Source: Arthrobacter sp. ISL-30 | GTDB lineage: Bacteria > Actinomycetota > Actinomycetes > Actinomycetales > Micrococcaceae | DNA: 45,112 nucleotides | Reading direction: 5' to 3' | NCBI RefSeq assembly: GCF_018613855.1 | Contig: NZ_JAGGPK010000038.1 | Span: forward strand, 1 to 45,112 | Shown here: in pieces, positions 7,896-17,026 of the stretch | Numbering within the stretch: position 1 is the first letter of the stretch | How the letters are laid out: each line of letters begins with the position of its first letter | The notes under the pieces: model-generated | Seen by the model: only the letters and a program-made list of their open reading frames with translations | What the model was told of the DNA's origin: nothing | Database searches by the model: none | Made by a program: the position numbers and the translations under genes

Positions 7896-9056
7896 ATGAA
7901 CGAGGCTTCAGTCCTCCCGGACGGCCTGCTGGCCCGGTTTCGAAGCCGTGCTGCCGGCTATGACCGGGACAATGCGTTCTTCTACGAAGACCTCGAGGAG
8001 TTGCGGGAGGCCGGGTACCTCGGGCTGTTCGTTCCAGAGTCCGACGGCGGAATGGGGCTTGGGCTGGAAGCGGTGGCTGGCCTCCAACGGCGGCTGGCAA
8101 CGGCGGCCCCCGCCACGGCACTTGCCGTCAATATGCACTTGGTTTGGACAGGCGTTGCGCACGTCCTGGCCGAGCGCGGGGACGACTCCCTGGACCTTGT
8201 CCTCAAGGAGGCGGGGCGCGGAGAGCTCTTTGCGTTCGGCAACTCGGAGGCCGGCAATGACTCCGTGCTGTTCGACTCCCTCACCACGGCCGAACCGCTA
8301 GGGGACGGAAGCTACCGCTTCACGGGTCGAAAGATCTTCACGAGTCTTTCACCCGCCTGGACCCGCCTGGGCATCTTCGGCAAGGACCCGCAGGCCAACG
8401 ACGGGGCCGGAGAGCTCGTCCACGGCTTCATCACGCGGGAGACCCCCGGCTACACCATCCTGGAGGACTGGGACGCCCTCGGCATGCGCGCCAGCCAGTC
8501 CAACACCACGGTTTTGGAGGGGGCAGTGGTGCCTGCGGATCGTATTTTCCGCACCCTGCCTGTAGGTCCCAATGCCGACCCCCTCATCTTTGCCATCTTC
8601 GCCTGCTTCGAGACGCTCCTGGCAGCCGTTTACACGGGCATAGGCGAACGCGCCCTCGAGCTGGCAGCCGAAGCTGCCGGCAAGAGGACGTCCTTGAAGA
8701 ATGGCGGGCGGAGCTATGCGAAGGATCCCGATATTCGCTGGAAGGTGGCCGAGGCGGCCATCGCAATGGAGGGGCTGTATCCGCATGTGGCCCAAGTGGC
8801 GGGTGACGTTGATGCCCTGGTGGAGCACGGAGGCCAGTGGTTTGCCAAACTTGTGGCGCTTAAGGTGCATGCCACGGAGACGGCCCGCACAGTGGTGGAC
8901 CTCGCTATCCGCGTGGCAGGGGGGTCCAGTTATTTCAGGGGTTCGGAGCTGGAGCGGCTCTACCGGGACGTATTGGCCGGAATGTTCCACCCCTCGGACG
9001 ATGAATCGGCGCACAATACTGTGGCAAATGCGTGGCTGGGTCCTCTTGAGGGGTGA
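7896..9056 (+). CDS. Acyl-CoA dehydrogenase family flavoprotein
   Basis: A 386-residue protein with the full acyl-CoA dehydrogenase fold. The N-terminal helical domain has YLGLFVPESDGGMGLGLEAV. The middle beta domain has GNSEAGNDSV and FTGRKIFTSLSPAWT, which matches the flavin-binding segment. Residues 225-380 form the C-terminal helical domain. It would use FAD to oxidize an acyl thioester or a related substrate; many actinobacterial members of this divergent group act on other substrates. I could not place the catalytic base. AGGA upstream within the stop of the previous gene sets the start at 7896. It follows the M20 peptidase gene by 10 bp and converges on the DUF5703 gene. Confidence 0.85.
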   Translation: MNEASVLPDGLLARFRSRAAGYDRDNAFFYEDLEELREAGYLGLFVPESDGGMGLGLEAVAGLQRRLATAAPATALAVNMHLVWTGVAHVLAERGDDSLDLVLKEAGRGELFAFGNSEAGNDSVLFDSLTTAEPLGDGSYRFTGRKIFTSLSPAWTRLGIFGKDPQANDGAGELVHGFITRETPGYTILEDWDALGMRASQSNTTVLEGAVVPADRIFRTLPVGPNADPLIFAIFACFETLLAAVYTGIGERALELAAEAAGKRTSLKNGGRSYAKDPDIRWKVAEAAIAMEGLYPHVAQVAGDVDALVEHGGQWFAKLVALKVHATETARTVVDLAIRVAGGSSYFRGSELERLYRDVLAGMFHPSDDESAHNTVANAWLGPLEG

Positions 9057-9074
9057 ACCCTCGCCGGTTGACTG

Positions 9075-9308
9075 CTAGGCCGTTCGCTGCACGGAGATGA
9101 TGCGACGACGCAGCCAGAAACGCCGTCCGCCCCCCATATAGAGCCTGCTGCGTTCCAGTTCCCACTTGCCGTACTCGGAATGTTCAACAAGTCGGCGGCG
9201 TGCCTCGGGCAAGGAATCATCAGGACCGACCGTCAGTACGAGGTACTCGTACTGCCTCTCATAGTCCCGTTCGCGCTCTACCGAACTGCTCAGAAATTGT
9301 TCCTTCAT
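9075..9308 (-). CDS. DUF5703 family protein
   Basis: A 77-residue protein from the ATG at 9308, which has GGAGAG upstream. An ATG 96 bases farther upstream would run through the promoter of the divergent gene and is not used. The segment EYLVLTVGPDDSLPEARRRL followed by EHSEYGKWELERSRLY and RRFWLRRRII matches the small actinobacterial DUF5703 family. Its function is unknown. The conserved aromatic and arginine residues suggest a compact nucleic-acid- or protein-binding fold, but that is a guess. It is divergent from the small acidic protein gene with a 39-bp gap. Confidence 0.8.
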   Translation of the reverse strand: MKEQFLSSSVERERDYERQYEYLVLTVGPDDSLPEARRRLVEHSEYGKWELERSRLYMGGGRRFWLRRRIISVQRTA

Positions 9309-9335
9309 TGCTCTCCATTTTCGCCCTTTTCCGGC

Positions 9336-9341
9336 TAACGT
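9336..9341 (+). promoter_or_regulatory. -10 element TAACGT, leaderless start of 9348
   Basis: TAACGT ends six bases before the ATG at 9348, and no ribosome-binding sequence lies between. Transcription would begin at or next to the start codon. No clear -35 element is seen. Confidence 0.55.
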
Positions 9342-9347
9342 GAAGTC

Positions 9348-9617
9348 ATGAGCATCGATCCGCGTGTCGCGCTTCAGTCTTTGACCGCCGCCTTGGAAGA
9401 GCATCTGATTGCTGCTTCTGCCCGTCGAGGCGAGGGTGATCCAGCTGTGGAAGCCGCCTTCTTCGCCGTCGCCGATGCTTTCGAGGTCTACGAGGACGCG
9501 CTCTACGAGTCCTATCAGGAAGTGACTCCGCTACAGGTGTTCGACGACGAGGATGAAGACGAGGAGGAAGTCCTCGACGACGAGGAAGACCTCGAAATCC
9601 TCGACCAAAATCAGTAG
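9348..9617 (+). CDS. Small acidic conserved protein
   Basis: An 89-residue protein. Residues 1-60 look like a helical domain (VALQSLTAALEEHLIAAS, then EAAFFAVADAFEVYEDALYE). Residues 61-89 are almost wholly acidic and probably disordered (DDEDEDEEEVLDDEEDLEI). Similar small proteins next to DUF5703 occur in other actinobacteria and are sometimes labelled primosomal protein, but I see nothing that supports a replication role. The start has a TANNNT hexamer six bases upstream and no Shine-Dalgarno, so the mRNA is probably leaderless. A 17-nt direct repeat spans its stop codon. Confidence 0.75.
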   Translation: MSIDPRVALQSLTAALEEHLIAASARRGEGDPAVEAAFFAVADAFEVYEDALYESYQEVTPLQVFDDEDEDEEEVLDDEEDLEILDQNQ

Positions 9618-9636
9618 CCGGACAAAATCGGTAGCC
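9606..9636. repeat. 17-nt direct repeat across a stop codon
   Basis: CAAAATCAGTAGCC (9606-9619) recurs as CAAAATCGGTAGCC (9623-9636), 13 of 14 bases, with a period of 17. The first copy contains the stop codon of the small acidic protein. It looks like a short tandem duplication. Confidence 0.6.
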
Positions 9637-9677
9637 AGCCCGGCATCAGTCGATGGCAGCCAGCCTGGAGGTTTCGC

Positions 9678-10610
9678 CTAAGGGGCGGAGACATCCTCCA
9701 GGGCCCGGGCAATTTCCGCCGGAACAGGGGCCAGTTGTGCGTCCAGCAGTTCCTTGAGTTGGACGGCGTTCCTGGGACCGACTACCGCCGTCGAGACGCC
9801 CGGCCGGGACAGCAGCCAACTGAGTGCGACATCCGGAGCGGAGCGGCCGAGGCCCCTCGCTGCCATGGCCACAGCCTCGACGATGCGCGTGGAGCGGGCC
9901 TCTAGGTACGGCTCCACGTAGCCGCTGAATGGGCCTTGTGCAGCCCTGGAATCGGCCGGAATCTGGCCCCGGTATTTGCCGCTGAGCACCCCGCGCCCCA
10001 AGGGCGCCCAGGCCATGAGGCCCAGGCCCGCGTCTTCGATTGCGGGGATTAGCTCCTCCTCCGGCTTGCGCTTGAGGAGCGAATACTCGGACTGGTTCGC
10101 CACCAAAGTGAAGCCTGCCATCGCGGCGGCCTTGGCCGTTTGCCAGCCGTTGTAGTTCGATATCCCCACGTAGCGCGCACGGCCGCTGCGAACAGCCAGC
10201 TCCAAGGCGGAGAGCGTTTCCTCTAGCGGAACGTTGCCGTCCCAGGCATGGGCAAACCAAATGTCCACATGGTCAGTGCCAAGGCGTGCCAGACTCGCAT
10301 CGAGGCCGGAGAGCATGGCGCCGCGGGATGCATTGATGCTTCGCCGCCCGTCAAGCGTGGACAAACCGGCTTTCGTGGAGATAACCAGCTCCGAACGGGA
10401 AACCACATCGCCCAACATGGAGCCAAGCAGGGCCTCCGCCTGGCCGTCCGCATAGGAACCGGCCGAGTCTACGAGGGTGCCTCCTGCATCAAGGAACATG
10501 CGCAGCAGCTCGGCGGCGTCGTGCTCATCGCTTTGTTGGCCCCATGTCATGGTGCCGAGGGACAAGGCGGACACTCGGAACCCACTGTTCCCCACGTAAC
10601 GCTGCTGCAT
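9678..10610 (-). CDS. Aldo/keto reductase
   Basis: A 310-residue TIM-barrel oxidoreductase of the aldo/keto reductase superfamily. The catalytic tetrad can be placed as Asp48 and Tyr53 (DSAGSYADG), Lys80 (STKAGL) and the His in IWFAHAWDG. The NADPH-binding end is present: GISNYNGWQ, then [20 protein letters not shown]. It belongs to the YhdN/Tas-like group that reduces aldehydes and ketones. TAAGCT ends seven bases upstream of the ATG on the minus strand, so a leaderless start is likely. It is divergent from uppP with only 52 bp between the genes. Confidence 0.9.
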   Translation of the reverse strand: MQQRYVGNSGFRVSALSLGTMTWGQQSDEHDAAELLRMFLDAGGTLVDSAGSYADGQAEALLGSMLGDVVSRSELVISTKAGLSTLDGRRSINASRGAMLSGLDASLARLGTDHVDIWFAHAWDGNVPLEETLSALELAVRSGRARYVGISNYNGWQTAKAAAMAGFTLVANQSEYSLLKRKPEEELIPAIEDAGLGLMAWAPLGRGVLSGKYRGQIPADSRAAQGPFSGYVEPYLEARSTRIVEAVAMAARGLGRSAPDVALSWLLSRPGVSTAVVGPRNAVQLKELLDAQLAPVPAEIARALEDVSAP

Positions 10611-10617
10611 AGCTGCT

Positions 10618-10623
10618 AGCTTA
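10618..10623 (-). promoter_or_regulatory. -10 element TAAGCT, aldo/keto reductase
   Basis: On the minus strand TAAGCT ends seven bases before the ATG at 10610, with no Shine-Dalgarno between. This is the leaderless layout and lies back to back with the uppP element at 10649. Confidence 0.5.
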
Positions 10624-10648
10624 CGGGCAGTTCTCAGGGTTCATGACG

Positions 10649-10654
10649 TATGGT
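10649..10654 (+). promoter_or_regulatory. -10 element TATGGT, uppP
   Basis: TATGGT ends eight bases before the GTG at 10663. No ribosome-binding sequence follows it, so a leaderless mRNA is likely. No good -35 is visible. Confidence 0.5.
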
Positions 10655-10662
10655 CTATTCAC

Positions 10663-11496
10663 GTGAACTGGATTGAAGCTGCCTTCCTTGGACTGGTACA
10701 GGGCCTGACCGAATTCCTGCCAATCTCCTCGAGCGCACACTTGCGCATTATCGGCTCTTTCCTGCCCAACGCAGCAGATCCAGGCGCTGCATTCACGGCC
10801 ATCACCCAGTTGGGCACCGAAACCGCGGTCATCGTTTTCTTCTGGCGGGACCTCGTACGCATCTTCAGGGCGTGGTTCGGTGCACTCCGGGGAAGGGTGC
10901 CACGGAATGACCCCGACGCACGGATGGGGTGGCTGGTGATCCTTGGCAGCCTTCCGATCATCATCCTCGGCCTGCTTTTCCAGGACCAGATCGAATCCGT
11001 ATTACGCAGCCTGTGGCTTGTGGCGACCATGCTGATTGTCTTCGGACTGATCCTCGCTGTTGCCGACGCCGTAGGCCGGCAACAGCGCGACCTCACGCAA
11101 CTCGGCTATAAGCACGGCATGCTTTTCGGCTTGGCCCAGGCAATGGCCCTGATTCCCGGGGTGTCCCGTTCCGGCGGAACCATCACCGCCGGACTGCTCA
11201 TGGGCTACACACGGGAAGCCGCAGCACGCTATTCCTTCCTGCTGGCAATCCCGGCCGTTTTCGGCAGCGGTCTTTACCAGCTGTACAAGGTGGTAGCGAA
11301 GGACGGCGTCAGCGGCCCCTACGGTCTTCCGGAGACGGCCCTTGCGACGGCGATCGCTTTCGGCGTCGGTTACGTCATCATCGGATGGTTCCTGAAGTTC
11401 GTCTCAACGCGCAGCTATCGCCTCTTCGTCTGGTACCGGATCCTGTTGGGGATGGCCCTGTACCTGCTTCTCGGTTTCAATGTCATCAGCGCCTAG
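10663..11496 (+). CDS. uppP: Undecaprenyl-diphosphate phosphatase UppP (BacA)
   Basis: A 277-residue integral membrane enzyme that converts undecaprenyl diphosphate to the monophosphate and so recycles the lipid carrier for cell-wall synthesis. The two family motifs are clear: [13 protein letters not shown] near residues 15-27 (with catalytic Glu17) and [14 protein letters not shown] around 165-178. Multiple hydrophobic helices span the chain. It begins with GTG and has a -10 hexamer eight bases upstream. The pair uppP-mshC is kept in other actinobacteria, including Mycobacterium. Loss of the enzyme usually raises bacitracin sensitivity. Confidence 0.96.
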   Translation: MNWIEAAFLGLVQGLTEFLPISSSAHLRIIGSFLPNAADPGAAFTAITQLGTETAVIVFFWRDLVRIFRAWFGALRGRVPRNDPDARMGWLVILGSLPIIILGLLFQDQIESVLRSLWLVATMLIVFGLILAVADAVGRQQRDLTQLGYKHGMLFGLAQAMALIPGVSRSGGTITAGLLMGYTREAAARYSFLLAIPAVFGSGLYQLYKVVAKDGVSGPYGLPETALATAIAFGVGYVIIGWFLKFVSTRSYRLFVWYRILLGMALYLLLGFNVISA

Positions 11497-11499
11497 CGC

Positions 11500-11505
11500 T
11501 AGTGT
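11500..11505 (+). promoter_or_regulatory. -10 element TAGTGT, mshC
   Basis: TAGTGT ends seven bases before the GTG at 11513 and lies just past the uppP stop. It would give mshC its own leaderless transcript independent of uppP. Confidence 0.5.
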
Positions 11506-11512
11506 TGGGGCT

Positions 11513-12790
11513 GTGAAATCGTGGACCTCCCGCCCCGTTCCTGAGCTTCGGGGCTCAATGCCTGGCATCAAATTGTTCGATACGGCCCGTGGCATGGTCA
11601 CGGATGTTGAACGCTGTACGGAGCAGTCCATGTATGTCTGCGGTATCACTCCCTATGACGCCACGCACATGGGTCATGCGGCAAGTTACGTCGCCTTCGA
11701 CCTGCTGAACAGGGCATGGCGTGACAGCGGACAGAAGGTTTTGTACGTTCAAAACGTCACCGACGTGGACGATCCGCTGCTGGAACGTGCCACGGCTACG
11801 GGGGTCGACTGGCGCGACCTCGCAGCCAGCCAGATCGAACTTTTCCGTTCGGATATGGAAGCCCTCAATGTCCTTGCCCCGGATCGGTACGTGGGCGCCG
11901 TCGAATCGATCGGGGACATCGTCCCCGCCGTCGAAAAGCTGATCACCGATGGCCTGGCGTACCGCGTGGACGGCACCGGAGGCGAGCCGGACGGAGACGT
12001 CTATTACGACGTCGAAGCAGCCGGCAAGCGCTCCGACGCGGCGGACGCCTGGTCCCTGGGCGAAATCTCCGGGTTAGGCGAAGCCGAGATGCTGGAACTG
12101 TTCGCTGAGCGCGGCGGCGACCCAGGCAGGGCCGGCAAGCGCCAGGCACTGGACCCCCTCCTGTGGCGGGTAGCCCGCGACGGCGAACCGAGCTGGCCGG
12201 GCGGCACGCTCGGGCCCGGACGACCCGGCTGGCACATTGAATGCACAGTCATCGCGCAGAAGTACCTTCCAGCTCCGTTTTGTGTACAGGGCGGGGGCTC
12301 TGACCTGATTTTCCCCCATCATGAAATGGGAGCAGGTCATGCCTATTCCCTGACCGGGGTGCCGCTGGCGCACCACTACGCCCACGCCGGCATGGTGGGG
12401 CTCGACGGCGAAAAGATGAGCAAGTCCAAGGGCAACCTCGTCCTGGTGTCGGAACTACGTTTCGCGGGCGAAGATCCGGCTGCCATCAGGCTCGCAATCC
12501 TGGCCAACCATTACCGCGCGGACTGGTCCTGGACCGATCAAGGCTTCACGGATGCGAAGGAACGGCTCACCAGGTGGCGGGCGGCCGTGGATCGCGCCCC
12601 TGAAGGATCGGCGGCAGGCCTTGTTGCCGCCATGCGCACCGAACTCTCCAATGACCTCAACGCCCCCGGGGCGATCGACGCCATCGACGCATGGGCAGCC
12701 GCAGCCCTCGAGGGCGTGCAGGCAACCAGCGCGACGGACGTCGCCCTTGCAGGCGACGCCATCAATGCCCTCCTTGGCGTGGAGCTCTAG
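11513..12790 (+). CDS. mshC: Mycothiol ligase MshC
   Basis: A 425-residue cysteine:glucosaminyl-inositol ligase, the ATP-dependent step of mycothiol synthesis. The fold is that of class I cysteinyl-tRNA synthetase without the anticodon domain. Key features are the zinc-site Cys43 (YVCGITPYD), the HIGH-type motif THMGHA (51-56), a WHIECT segment, and KMSKS at 301-305. The start is placed at the GTG at 11513 because [14 protein letters not shown] matches the family's usual N-terminus; an in-frame ATG at 11480 lies inside uppP. The 3' end overlaps the convergent PAC2 gene by four bases. Its presence shows that this organism makes mycothiol, in line with an actinobacterium. Confidence 0.96.
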   Translation: MKSWTSRPVPELRGSMPGIKLFDTARGMVTDVERCTEQSMYVCGITPYDATHMGHAASYVAFDLLNRAWRDSGQKVLYVQNVTDVDDPLLERATATGVDWRDLAASQIELFRSDMEALNVLAPDRYVGAVESIGDIVPAVEKLITDGLAYRVDGTGGEPDGDVYYDVEAAGKRSDAADAWSLGEISGLGEAEMLELFAERGGDPGRAGKRQALDPLLWRVARDGEPSWPGGTLGPGRPGWHIECTVIAQKYLPAPFCVQGGGSDLIFPHHEMGAGHAYSLTGVPLAHHYAHAGMVGLDGEKMSKSKGNLVLVSELRFAGEDPAAIRLAILANHYRADWSWTDQGFTDAKERLTRWRAAVDRAPEGSAAGLVAAMRTELSNDLNAPGAIDAIDAWAAAALEGVQATSATDVALAGDAINALLGVEL

Positions 12791-13692
12791 GGCTTGTCCT
12801 TGCCCCGCCGCTTGAGGTAACGCTCAAACTCGCGGGCTATGGATTCGCCCGTGGCCTCCGGAAGGTCAGCCGTATCCTTGGCCTCCTCAAGCTGCCGGAC
12901 GTACGCCGCGATTTCCGGATCCTCCGTGGCCAGCTCGTCGACTCCCCGCTCCCATGCCTCGGCTTCTTCGGCCAGGGCGTGCGTGTCGAACGGGAGCTGC
13001 AGCAGGTCCTCGATCTTGTGCAGGATCGCCAGCTGCGCCTTTGGGGACGGCGCCTGGGCGACGTAGTGCGGAACGGCAGCCCAGAGCGAAATCGTAGGAA
13101 GTCCCGCGAGCAGCGCTACCTCGGCCAGCACCCCAACGATTCCCACAGGACCCTCGTACTGCGAGGACTCCAGGTTGAGGCGCTCACGCAGTCCGGCGTC
13201 GTCGGTGGTGGTGCTCACGGGGATGGGCCGGCTGTGCGGCACGTCAGCCAGGAGCGCACCCACCAGCACCACGTAGTCCACTTTGAGGGCCTCGGCGTGG
13301 ACCAGCAGCTCCGCCGTGTAAGCCCGCCATTTGTAGGACGGTTCAGTGCCAAGCACAAATACGACGTCGACGTTGGAGTCCGGGACGCTGGCGCGGTAGA
13401 CACGGGTGGATGGCCACTTCACTTTCCTGCCTCCGGAGGCAGTGCGCCGCACGGTGGGCCTGGTGAACTGGAAGTCGTAGTATTCATCGGCGTCCACCGA
13501 AGCGACCTTCTTGCCGTCCCACAGTTTGTTCAGGTACTGCAGGGCATCGCTCGCGGCTTCGCCGGCATCGTTCCAACCTTCAAAAGCGGCAAGCATTACG
13601 GTGATCCGCTGCCCCTCGGGCACCGGCTGCAGGAGGCGCTCCGGTTCCTGCGTGCTGTCCTGTCCGTCGAGGGCTCCGTCCATGCTGTTCAT
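12787..13692 (-). CDS. PAC2 family protein
   Basis: A 301-residue protein of the PAC2 (proteasome assembly chaperone 2-like) family. The family core is seen in [33 protein letters not shown], then [23 protein letters not shown] and [19 protein letters not shown]. The C-terminal 60 residues are charged and probably a helical tail. Eukaryotic PAC2 helps 20S assembly; the actinobacterial relatives (Rv2125-like) have no proven role, though they are kept near the Pup-proteasome region. TAGGGT ends six bases before the ATG on the minus strand, so the mRNA is probably leaderless. Confidence 0.9.
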   Translation of the reverse strand: MNSMDGALDGQDSTQEPERLLQPVPEGQRITVMLAAFEGWNDAGEAASDALQYLNKLWDGKKVASVDADEYYDFQFTRPTVRRTASGGRKVKWPSTRVYRASVPDSNVDVVFVLGTEPSYKWRAYTAELLVHAEALKVDYVVLVGALLADVPHSRPIPVSTTTDDAGLRERLNLESSQYEGPVGIVGVLAEVALLAGLPTISLWAAVPHYVAQAPSPKAQLAILHKIEDLLQLPFDTHALAEEAEAWERGVDELATEDPEIAAYVRQLEEAKDTADLPEATGESIAREFERYLKRRGKDKP

Positions 13693-13698
13693 CCAATC

Positions 13699-13704
13699 AC
13701 CCTA
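13699..13704 (-). promoter_or_regulatory. -10 element TAGGGT, PAC2 gene
   Basis: On the minus strand TAGGGT ends six bases upstream of the ATG at 13692. No Shine-Dalgarno is present between the two. Confidence 0.55.
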
Positions 13705-13852
13705 CGTCTAAGATCGCTCTGGATGCAGCGCATTAAGGGGCAGGTTCTGCACATTTGCCGCCGCCGATACTGTTCCTTGCCGCCTATCAGCCGCTATCAG
13801 GGGCTTTCTTCGCCGTGCGCGTAGTGCGTCCGGGCGCACTCATGCTTCCACG

Positions 13853-13858
13853 TAGACT
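13853..13858 (+). promoter_or_regulatory. -10 element TAGACT, HAD gene
   Basis: TAGACT ends seven bases before the ATG at 13866 and decides this start over an earlier in-frame ATG at 13755, which would lie upstream of the promoter. Confidence 0.6.
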
Positions 13859-13865
13859 GGAACCC

Positions 13866-14594
13866 ATGCGTGCCACAGAATCACCGTCCCAGTTGAAAGC
13901 CGTGCTATGGGACATGGACGGGACCCTGGTGGACACCGAGCCCTATTGGATTGCCGCCGAACATCGGCTGGTTGAAGCCCACGGAGGGCACTGGTCCCAC
14001 GAGCAGGCGATGCGCCTGGTTGGCCAGTCGCTCACGTACTCGGCGGGGATCCTGCAGAACGCCGGAGTCCGCCTTGAGGCAAGGGAAATCATTGACACGC
14101 TCAGCGCACAGGTGATCAGCAGGATTCGCGAGGAAGTGCCATGGAGGCCGGGAGCCCGCGAGCTTCTCGACCAGTTGCGGGACGCTGGAATTCGCTGCGC
14201 CCTGGTCACAATGTCGGAGGGCCCACTGGCACGCGAAGTCGTAGCCAGCCTGCCCCGGCCCTACTTCGAGTTCCTTGTAACCGGCGACACCGTGACCCAC
14301 GGGAAGCCCCACCCCGAGGCATACCTGACTGCTGTGGAACGGCTCCAGGCTGCGGATCCGAAACTGGGAATCGATCACTGCGTTGCACTGGAGGACTCGC
14401 TCCCCGGTGTGATGGCGGCCGTCTCGTCAGGGGTCGTGACGGTCGGCATTCCGCACCAGCTCCCGCTGCCTCAAGACAACCGCCGAAGCACCTGGAGCTC
14501 CCTGTCCGGAAGGACAGTCGCGGACCTCGAACGCCTGGTGGCCGCCCGGGCCATTGCCCGGCGCGAGAACCGTCTTCTCGAAGGAGCGAACTAA
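13866..14594 (+). CDS. HAD-superfamily phosphatase (beta-phosphoglucomutase-like)
   Basis: A 242-residue hydrolase with all four HAD motifs: WDMDGTLVD with the nucleophile Asp and the general-acid Asp two residues later, a Thr in LVTMSEG, the Lys in HGKPHPE, and the acidic EDSLPG loop. A helical cap sits between the first two motifs, so it is a type I cap enzyme acting on a small phosphorylated metabolite or sugar phosphate. Earlier in-frame starts are rejected because a -10 hexamer lies seven bases before 13866. The stop is followed directly by the GTG of the site-2 protease gene, so the two are coupled. Confidence 0.9.
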   Translation: MRATESPSQLKAVLWDMDGTLVDTEPYWIAAEHRLVEAHGGHWSHEQAMRLVGQSLTYSAGILQNAGVRLEAREIIDTLSAQVISRIREEVPWRPGARELLDQLRDAGIRCALVTMSEGPLAREVVASLPRPYFEFLVTGDTVTHGKPHPEAYLTAVERLQAADPKLGIDHCVALEDSLPGVMAAVSSGVVTVGIPHQLPLPQDNRRSTWSSLSGRTVADLERLVAARAIARRENRLLEGAN

Positions 14595-15767
14595 GTGGCA
14601 GTGCCGGGCCCGGAAGGCAGGGCGGCCATGCGCCCTGGGAGGAAAGAAGGAATCCCGCTTGGGCGCATCGCCGGCATCCCCGTCTTCCTCGCGTACTCCT
14701 GGTTCGCGATTGCCGCCTTCATCGTCATCGTCTACGGCCCGGCACTGCTCGTGCGGAATCCCCAGCTGGGTGTCGGCGCTTATTTCGTAGCCTTCGCCTA
14801 CGCGGTGCTGTTGGCTCTATCGGTCCTGGTGCATGAGCTGGCGCACGCCCTCAGCGCCAAGGCCTTCAAGTGGCCCACGCAGAAGATCGTCCTTAATCTC
14901 TGGGGTGGACACACCCAGTTCGAATCGTTTACGGCGTCTCCCGGACGTTCAGTGGTGGTGGCCATGGCCGGGCCTGCCGCCAATTTCGTGCTGGCTGGCA
15001 TCACTTGGCTACTGGTTTCGGCAAACGCATTCTCAGGAGTCGCGGACATCCTGGCCAATATCCTCATGTGGGCCAACCTGGTGATCGGAATCTTCAACGT
15101 CCTGCCCGGCCTGCCACTGGACGGCGGCCGACTCGTGGAATCGGCCGTCTGGAAGGCAACCGGCAGCCAGGAAAAGGGAACCATTGCCGCCGGGTGGTCC
15201 GGACGCGTCATCGTCGCTGCACTTGTCCTGTGGTTTGTCGTCCTGCCGCTCTTCCAAGGAGCAAGCCCGGACGTGAGCCTGATGCTCATTACTGTGCTCG
15301 TGTGCGGCTTCCTGTGGATGGGTGCTTCCGCGGCCATCCAACACGGCCATCTCCGCAGCCGCCTGCATCTGGTCAGCGCCGCGGCCCTGGCCGAACCCGC
15401 CGTCGGGCTGGCCGGGACGGCGACTGTTGCGGACGTCCTTCGAGTCTCACCTGCCGGGACGCCCGCCGTCATCCTGTGCGGCCCCGATGGGCGGCCGCAG
15501 GGCGTCGTGGATCCCTACGCAGCCTCCCAGGTCCCCGCCACGGCCGCCGAAACCACGTCCGTCCTGGCAGTCTCGCATGCCCTCGACCCTGGCGCTTACG
15601 TGCCGGAGTCTTCGCAGGGCCAGGAACTGATCCAGTACCTCGCCCAGCTTGAGGGCGGCGAATACGCGGTTGTGGACGAGGCAGGCGTTGTCACGGGGCT
15701 GCTCAGGCAGTCCGCCGTAGTGACTGCCATTACAGGTAAGGATCCCCGTCGAAACGGGCGCCGTTAG
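14595..15767 (+). CDS. Site-2 protease family membrane metalloprotease (M50)
   Basis: A 390-residue intramembrane zinc protease. HELAH gives His80, Glu81 and His84, and the third ligand lies in NVLPGLPLDGGR (Asp176) inside a later transmembrane helix. About six hydrophobic helices fill residues 25-245. Residues 270-385 are soluble and look like a degenerate CBS-domain pair (VADVLRVSPAGTPAVIL... and EYAVVDEAGVVTGLL), which could sense a nucleotide or gate the protease. Such enzymes cut membrane-bound anti-sigma factors or small membrane proteins, as Rip proteins do in mycobacteria. GTG at 14595 with AAGGAG at 14581-14586 sets the start directly after the HAD stop codon. Confidence 0.9.
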   Translation: MAVPGPEGRAAMRPGRKEGIPLGRIAGIPVFLAYSWFAIAAFIVIVYGPALLVRNPQLGVGAYFVAFAYAVLLALSVLVHELAHALSAKAFKWPTQKIVLNLWGGHTQFESFTASPGRSVVVAMAGPAANFVLAGITWLLVSANAFSGVADILANILMWANLVIGIFNVLPGLPLDGGRLVESAVWKATGSQEKGTIAAGWSGRVIVAALVLWFVVLPLFQGASPDVSLMLITVLVCGFLWMGASAAIQHGHLRSRLHLVSAAALAEPAVGLAGTATVADVLRVSPAGTPAVILCGPDGRPQGVVDPYAASQVPATAAETTSVLAVSHALDPGAYVPESSQGQELIQYLAQLEGGEYAVVDEAGVVTGLLRQSAVVTAITGKDPRRNGRR

Positions 15768-15879
15768 GGCCCCAGCCGGTAGAGTTACCTGCCGGTCGTG
15801 AAATATTCCGGGCAGAGTCCTGCCCGCCAAGAGGCGGCACGGATTTCGGCCCAACACGTACAGGATTGAGGAAAGTCCC

Positions 15880-16944
15880 ATGAGCAGCGAGACCGCCGCC
15901 AACGAAGCCGAAATCGGCACCCAGGCAGCGCAACCGGTGGGGGCCGCCAGGCGTCGCGGCCCCTTCAGAGTTGGCGAGCGGGTGCAGCTCACTGATGAGC
16001 GCGGCCGGATGAACACCATCACTTTGGAGGAAGGCGGGGCATTCCACACACACCGCGGCTTCCTGAACCACGATGACATCATCGGTCAGCAGGACGGTTC
16101 CGTCGTCACCAACAACATCGGCCAGCAGTACCAGACGCTGCGCCCCTTGCTGTCCGACTTTGTCCTGTCGATGCCCCGCGGAGCGGCCGTGGTCTACCCC
16201 AAGGATGCCGGCCAGATCGTGACCATGGCCGATATCTTTCCCGGGGCACGCGTGGTTGAGGCGGGCGTCGGCTCAGGTGCCTTGTCCATCTCGCTGCTCC
16301 GAGCGGTGGGCGACGCCGGTTACCTGCACTCGTTCGAACGGCGCCAGGAGTTTGCGGACATTGCGCGCGGCAACGTAGAAACCATTTTTGGCGGCCCCCA
16401 TCCGGCCTGGAAGATCTCCCTCGGCGATTTCCAGGAGGAAGTTGTGCGGAGCGAGGAGCCGGGGTCCGTCGACAGGGTTGTCCTGGACATGCTGGCACCT
16501 TGGGAGTGCCTGGATGCCGTAGCCACAGTGCTCGCCCCTGGCGGCGTCTGGATCAACTACGTGGCCACTGTAACGCAGCTTTCCCGCACTGCCGAGGCCA
16601 TTCGGGCGGACGGCCGTTTCACCGAGCCGGATGCGTGGGAATCATTGGTTCGGGGCTGGCACCTGGAAGGCCTGGCGGTCCGCCCTGACCACAGGATGGT
16701 CGCGCACACAGGTTTCCTGCTGGTTACCCGGCGCCTGGCCGAGGGCGTCACGGCGATCTCCGTCAAGCGCCGGCCCTCCAAGACGGAGTTCAGCGAAGAG
16801 GACCTGAATGCCTGGACCCCCGGGGCTGTGGGGGAGCGGGCCGTGTCCGACAAGAAGCTTCGCCGCGCCGCCCGCGACGCCATTGCGGGCACGAACGTCG
16901 TTGACGAGCCCACGGTCACAAACGATCCTAAGGTCACAAACTAG
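15880..16944 (+). CDS. trmI: tRNA (adenine-58-N1)-methyltransferase TrmI
   Basis: A 354-residue SAM-dependent methyltransferase that forms m1A58 in the T-loop of tRNA. An N-terminal beta domain carries RRGPFRVGERVQLTD and THRGFLNHDDIIG. The catalytic domain has VVEAGVGSGALSISLLRAVG (SAM site) and VDRVVLDMLAPWECL (motif IV), the hallmark of this enzyme. The last 40 residues are basic and disordered. GAGGAAAG ahead of the ATG sets the start. It is the direct neighbour of mpa here, as Rv2118c lies near the proteasome ATPase gene in Mycobacterium. TAGAGT at 15780-15785 is a candidate -10. Confidence 0.94.
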   Translation: MSSETAANEAEIGTQAAQPVGAARRRGPFRVGERVQLTDERGRMNTITLEEGGAFHTHRGFLNHDDIIGQQDGSVVTNNIGQQYQTLRPLLSDFVLSMPRGAAVVYPKDAGQIVTMADIFPGARVVEAGVGSGALSISLLRAVGDAGYLHSFERRQEFADIARGNVETIFGGPHPAWKISLGDFQEEVVRSEEPGSVDRVVLDMLAPWECLDAVATVLAPGGVWINYVATVTQLSRTAEAIRADGRFTEPDAWESLVRGWHLEGLAVRPDHRMVAHTGFLLVTRRLAEGVTAISVKRRPSKTEFSEEDLNAWTPGAVGERAVSDKKLRRAARDAIAGTNVVDEPTVTNDPKVTN

Positions 16945-17026
16945 TCTGGATTCCGGATGTCACCATCAGCACACAGCGTTTCGGGGCTATCGTCTTAATA
17001 GGAGCGCAGAAAGGGGCTGATGCATC

